Assembly: GCA_002171315.2 (NCBI GenBank)
Contig: NHFS02000050.1
Coordinates: forward strand, 1 to 8,327
DNA length: 8,327 nt
Direction: 5' to 3'
Origin: Euryarchaeota archaeon TMED117
GTDB taxonomy: Archaea; Thermoplasmatota; Poseidoniia; Poseidoniales; Poseidoniaceae
Shown: positions 5,401 to 8,327 of the stretch, piece after piece
Position numbering within the stretch: position 1 is the first letter of the stretch
Layout of the letters: each line of letters starts with the position of its first letter
The notes under the pieces: model-generated
What the model was told of the DNA's origin: nothing
The model's input: only the letters and a program-made list of their open reading frames with translations
Databases searched by the model: none
Position numbers and translations under genes: made by a program

Positions 5401-8156
5401 AGGGAACGACATAACGTATCATCTCCACTACCAATACATGTTGTCAGGGTTGTAACAGTAGATGTCCCAAGACTCGTCGATAAAGGAACATCGAGATTGA
5501 TTGCTAATTCTCTCTTTTCACCCGGCTGTAGTGTGATTGAGTAGACATTATTGACGCCGTTATTGAGGACCGGAGTGCCTCCCCAGGAGGGGTTAGTCCA
5601 ATCAATCGAGGTTGTAGTTTCTGGAGCATTACCGAGATTTTCAATCATCACATAGGCTTCAGCAGTATTCCCCGGGATTCCATAGCCATTAGAACTGCTC
5701 AGACCTTCTGGTCCGACTAAGGAAAGACCTCTTGTCCGTAAAGCCTCAATTGGGACTGCGACAGTTGTGTTAACTGACGGATCGCTGTCAAGGGTCGCTG
5801 TGATATCGATATATCCGTCTTCGTCCCCCAATGCATCTTGAGGTAATGTTGCTACAAATGTAAGTGGTACAGATGCGGCTGGAGCAATTTCAATACTTGT
5901 GAGAGTTGTGCCCTGCTGAGGTGCTACGTTCCATCCTTGCGGGAGATTACTTGTATCGTATGTGACGGTCCAAGATGCAGTACGTGATCCTGTTGCAAGG
6001 AGTGATATCTCAACATCCTGACTCATGCCTGGATTAACTCGCGTTACAGATTCAGGTGATTGAATAAGGACTGCATAAGGTTCAACGATATTGAGTGTGA
6101 TTTCTTCGATATTGTTATCTTCTCTTGCTTCGGTTAAATTGTCGTTAATATCCAAAACTAGCTCGAACAAATGACTGCCAAGTGTCGCAGTAACATCGAC
6201 GCTAAAGGTCGAAGGCCCTCCGTCACCACTTGGTGACAAAGGTTGCAATTCATCAATGCGTACTCGTGTAATCTCGTCTCCATTCATTCGTAAAACACAA
6301 TCAATACTGTCTTCATTTTCCCATGTTCCAATATTCGCAAATTGACCAGTTACAGTCAACGTTTGACCAGGGTCAGGAGATGCTGGATTGAATGATATAC
6401 CATTTGAATCTGGGAGTGGTGCCAAATCTAAGACTCGTTGTGAAATTAGAGTGTCTCCAAGGAGCATATCCAATGATCCATCGCCATCCATATCGGCGAA
6501 GGCCGGTGCAGACCACACACGATGTGGTGTTGCAAGAGGTTCATCCCAGCCTTCAGAGACTTCATCAGTGTATCCTGTATCTCCTTCAAATGCAAACACT
6601 CTTCTTCCAAAGGCTACAACAATCTCCTTTCCATCTTCTCCATCTATATCCATGAGGGAAGGGGGAGAAACTGCAATTTCGTCATTTGGATTTCCTGAAC
6701 CACCTCGATTCATAACTTTCGACCATTCTTGATCTGGAGGGTCATTACTCAAGTCGTGACATCCCACCATCCCCTCTCGATCAAAGGATATTGACGAAGC
6801 AGAGTACCAAGTGACCCAGCAGAGTCGATCATCAATCCCATCTGAATCGGTGTCGATGGGTAATGGGGGTGCGTCGGCAAATCCGTTTTGTGCACGGAAT
6901 GAAAAAATCTCTTGAGTTGATGTTAATTCCATACCGACGAATCGAGCACCATATCCTGTTGTTCGTCCGTTTGAATCGGTAGGGACGGTTAGTATCATTT
7001 CGGGAGCGGCATCATTGTCGAGTTGAGTAACCACCGGACTAGGGAGTCTCAATCGGGGTGAATCTGTCTGTCCAGGATCAGTTCCAGTTATGGCAACTCT
7101 ACCCCATGAATTGGAGCCAGTTGCGCCATCCAGGCGCCATATCCACATGTTACCTGAATTTTCATCAATCGTTGTCGCGACAACTGCTGTATTTGAAGCA
7201 TCCAATTGCGCCCATGCAGGATCGCTTGGATGCGTGCCTCTATCGAGTATCACTTCCCATACTGGCTCAGATGGCATGGATGATCCTAGTGGAATTGTCA
7301 TAATCTGAGGGTCATCCGAACTGATGTCCACTACTGATACGATAAGTTCAGGCTGGCCATCAAGTTCCAAATCAGCAAGAAGTGGTTGGGTAACGGAAAG
7401 GTGATTGCTTTCTCTTGTTTGGGCGTGAGGGCTTGTGATTCCAATTCTTACGTCTGCATCTGACCACGACCACAAGACTTCATTTGAATGACCACCAGTT
7501 TGCCAACCTGATTCATCACACGTCAATTCAGGAGACCAAACGTCAACGTTGAAGGAGGAATCAGTATCATAGACGACTATAACTTCGGTTGTTCCATCAA
7601 GGTCTACATCCACTAAAACAGGCGTTGAGCGGGCAGATTTTGTTGAACCCAAGTCCACTTGCCAAGCAATACTCGCATCATCGCCTGCAATCAGTGATAG
7701 TTTTGTTGTAGAGGTTCCAGTACTGTCGTGAAGAACAACCGCGAAGAGGCCAAGAGGTGTGCATCGTTCTATCGCTCCTGGTGTCGTATTCAAATTTGCT
7801 GAAAAATTTCCTATGATTGATCCATATGCATCTGAACCGATGCCATCATCTAAGCCAACCCAGTTGATGACAGGATCATTGATGCTTGCAAGTGAAGTAA
7901 TATCTTCAACAGAGCCTATCCCTGGGCCGCCATCTGCTGAATGATTAGGCATTGAGCCATTTCGCGTAGGTACGCCCCCATATTGAGACCATGGCTGTTC
8001 ATCGGGACTCCATGGATTCTCTGAGCTTCTATCAATTATTTCTGCAGGTTGTAATGAGTGGATGTTCATCTGGCTGAGTGAGGTTAGCAGCATGAGCAAA
8101 ACCATGGTAAGTGCTGGCCAGAATTGTTCCGTTCTGGAATGGCTTACGCTACTCAT
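2496..8156 (-). CDS. Giant cell-surface protein: FG-GAP propeller, CARDB, NEW3-like Ig array, C-terminal membrane anchor
   Basis: This 1886-residue type I membrane protein is probably an adhesin or surface-layer component; no catalytic motif is visible. Residues 12-30 form a hydrophobic signal peptide. The head (about 95-570) has seven FG-GAP/VCBS repeats with acidic, calcium-loop-like turns beginning near 183 (DVDLDG), 262 (DLELDG), 319 (degenerate DASN), 380 (DNDA), 435 (DTDSDG), 503 (DIDGEDG) and 555 (DMDGDG), fitting a seven-bladed propeller. A CARDB domain (about 582-690, ending EAREDNNIEEITLNI) opens a series of Ig-like domains. Its NxGN-type turns recur, with glycines near 610, 723, 842, 955, 1072, 1188, 1300 and 1403; LPQGW and LPTGW are typical of NEW3-type domains. 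Further beta-rich sequence runs to about 1760. One membrane helix (1768-1786) is followed by QRK and a 100-residue acidic tail ending ERMSKFFD. Eleven cysteines occur mostly in local pairs, and N-x-S/T sequons are numerous, as expected outside the cell. The ATG at 8156 lacks a Shine-Dalgarno site, suggesting a leaderless mRNA. Confidence 0.9.
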   Translation of the reverse strand: MSSVSHSRTEQFWPALTMVLLMLLTSLSQMNIHSLQPAEIIDRSSENPWSPDEQPWSQYGGVPTRNGSMPNHSADGGPGIGSVEDITSLASINDPVINWVGLDDGIGSDAYGSIIGNFSANLNTTPGAIERCTPLGLFAVVLHDSTGTSTTKLSLIAGDDASIAWQVDLGSTKSARSTPVLVDVDLDGTTEVIVVYDTDSSFNVDVWSPELTCDESGWQTGGHSNEVLWSWSDADVRIGITSPHAQTRESNHLSVTQPLLADLELDGQPELIVSVVDISSDDPQIMTIPLGSSMPSEPVWEVILDRGTHPSDPAWAQLDASNTAVVATTIDENSGNMWIWRLDGATGSNSWGRVAITGTDPGQTDSPRLRLPSPVVTQLDNDAAPEMILTVPTDSNGRTTGYGARFVGMELTSTQEIFSFRAQNGFADAPPLPIDTDSDGIDDRLCWVTWYSASSISFDREGMVGCHDLSNDPPDQEWSKVMNRGGSGNPNDEIAVSPPSLMDIDGEDGKEIVVAFGRRVFAFEGDTGYTDEVSEGWDEPLATPHRVWSAPAFADMDGDGSLDMLLGDTLISQRVLDLAPLPDSNGISFNPASPDPGQTLTVTGQFANIGTWENEDSIDCVLRMNGDEITRVRIDELQPLSPSGDGGPSTFSVDVTATLGSHLFELVLDINDNLTEAREDNNIEEITLNIVEPYAVLIQSPESVTRVNPGMSQDVEISLLATGSRTASWTVTYDTSNLPQGWNVAPQQGTTLTSIEIAPAASVPLTFVATLPQDALGDEDGYIDITATLDSDPSVNTTVAVPIEALRTRGLSLVGPEGLSSSNGYGIPGNTAEAYVMIENLGNAPETTTSIDWTNPSWGGTPVLNNGVNNVYSITLQPGEKRELAINLDVPLSTSLGTSTVTTLTTCIGSGDDTLCRSLEVNLTAVGSHSSPVHIRTVPSSLQTFEINALIPTSGSLSWDLNTAGVYLQHWQWNTTSNAVINNGVLEITGASGTVVKASMEVYIPTDAPPQRLVFNTAENAALNHHDFMISVHVLQIHRSAISIIDPLSSLEPSGFNVSIPHQLLIQLENPGNGEDTYLLSGSVVPSDEISSDDVDFTFFNPQRTLAPLATTIMPVEITLDSSIPAAQPFEIEFTWASIINESVSASTTLLIQAEQRHSWEIIPLDGQNMQVLPNEEFEFSIQVKNTGNFVDTVQLIPEISIATTVNDTSIWDLHDSVDSLEIEVNASQVLTVEQTIPFAWENTIATITYKIISSGYELGQFNITLEVQKTAKWHVNLANSELEILPGGDTIQVEVVQLGNSPSIPYFTKSGQGWNTSLPDGNLMEPGQSELIDIYVESPESAIAGEVNIVKIRVSDGVGLGLEEFEIPVRVSPSPNFELNTNQTWFVSSDGGYPLAWMENSGNTMSHVPINLENLPTGWTVSGEQSASLSPHEIRGIPFEIIPPSDWDQESFDINIIVDHPDLGLYIGLITVQHSNISFSSSPVLSGSSGSTQSFTLHSNSTIATTVTGATMNQDEYRVVLEEGIRFASVSSTNDIIQYVSIGASIAQVTASCQFISNVFDELGRTPLTSVAVSCSVTGDLNEQTRLTFIASTSTGQTIPLDVNSFTIQKNESGMVNLSVSQWDPAPGPLMIRVVGYDGNGLEVISIETAQVSRESNWNVGIASFSATGDLDIAITRSNYQILGDINCILTVTSSSSSYSIQRIVDVEGSQFAPIVKIKNPGISDKESLSATIGCDSPFDIDDNPSDNTATAIYVEAGESLVTTNNLLWGSTLTILIVGVYVLVMQRKDTQRLQGKIREKPKSTTPVNKQETTQLDTEVGDDISIEEIQEEEIEEEPVSLIEEIPELETDLSPSGRLDSIRQELDPDDEIVDTTSIEERMSKFFD

Positions 8157-8195
8157 TGTAGGTATTGTGCATCAAGGGGTTGTTATTGCTTTGGG
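8157..8195 (-). promoter_or_regulatory. Candidate leaderless promoter of the giant surface-protein gene
   Basis: On the minus strand CCCAAAGCAATAACA (8181-8195) resembles a BRE (CCAAAG) followed by a weak TATA-like CAATAACA centred about 28 nt upstream of the ATG. This is the spacing expected if transcription starts at or very near the start codon. The absence of a Shine-Dalgarno motif before the ATG agrees with a leaderless message. A second AT-rich stretch, AATAATTA (8226-8233, minus strand), would instead give a leader of about 45 nt. Assignment is by eye only. Confidence 0.3.
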
Positions 8196-8287
8196 CGAAA
8201 GGTGCAAAAAGAAGCCTGATTTCAAGTAATTATTCTCTATTCGGGAGTGTTTTACTACATCCGCAGTAGCATGAATTAGGGGTGTGC

Positions 8288-8327
8288 TTCATATAGGGGT
8301 CGTTACTGGGCAAAATGACTTCGGTCA
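8288..8327 (+). other. Possible start of a divergent gene at the right edge, with TATA-like element
   Basis: TTCATATA (8288-8295) lies about 23 nt upstream of an ATG at 8315, roughly the geometry of a leaderless archaeal promoter. Only four codons and one base (ATG ACT TCG GTC A) are inside the window, so no protein can be assigned. The alternative is plain intergenic DNA. The stretch 8196-8287 holds no recognisable gene; it contains an A/G-rich run near 8197-8212 and no stable hairpin that I can see. Confidence 0.2.

Noticed and set aside
6388..7308. Plus-strand frames opposite the propeller region (6388-6732, 6392-6655, 7058-7303, 7090-7308)
   Set aside because: They overlap each other and the well-supported giant gene, with no recognisable domains.

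Overview
The window looks like a chromosome segment from an uncultivated marine archaeon, most likely Marine Group II (Ca. Poseidoniales, Thermoplasmatota). The evidence is an archaeal-type 5S rRNA 3' part, an archaeal translation factor aIF6, moderate-to-low GC with A/T-ending codons, and a giant secreted single-pass protein built from beta-propeller, CARDB and NEW3-like modules, a style common in that group. The domain assignment (Archaea) is firm; the group-level assignment is inference from gene style.

Layout. Positions 1-78 are the 3' two thirds of a 5S rRNA (+ strand, cut by the left edge), followed by pyrimidine-rich tracts that probably end its transcript. aIF6 (166-828) and purC (877-1782) follow on the same strand, 48 bp apart, and probably share a transcript. 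purC ends exactly where an oppositely oriented 222-residue protein of unknown function ends: the two stop codons touch with no spacer. Upstream of that gene on the minus strand, after 44 bp holding a perfect 7-bp palindrome, lies a 1886-codon gene (2496-8156, minus) that fills two thirds of the window. The last 171 bp hold its probable promoter and perhaps the first codons of a divergent gene.

Function. The left part is housekeeping: ribosome (5S rRNA, and aIF6, which acts on the large subunit) and purine biosynthesis (SAICAR synthetase). The right part is cell surface. The large protein has a signal peptide, seven repeats that fit a seven-bladed FG-GAP/integrin-like propeller, a string of about eight Ig-like domains with a regular ~113-residue period, one C-terminal membrane helix and a 100-residue acidic cytoplasmic tail. 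This predicts a propeller head on a long stalk, anchored in the membrane and able to contact a cytoplasmic partner. The small unknown gene next to it is soluble and may be co-transcribed, but nothing in its sequence shows a shared function. I see no mobile elements, CRISPR arrays, tRNAs or defence genes.
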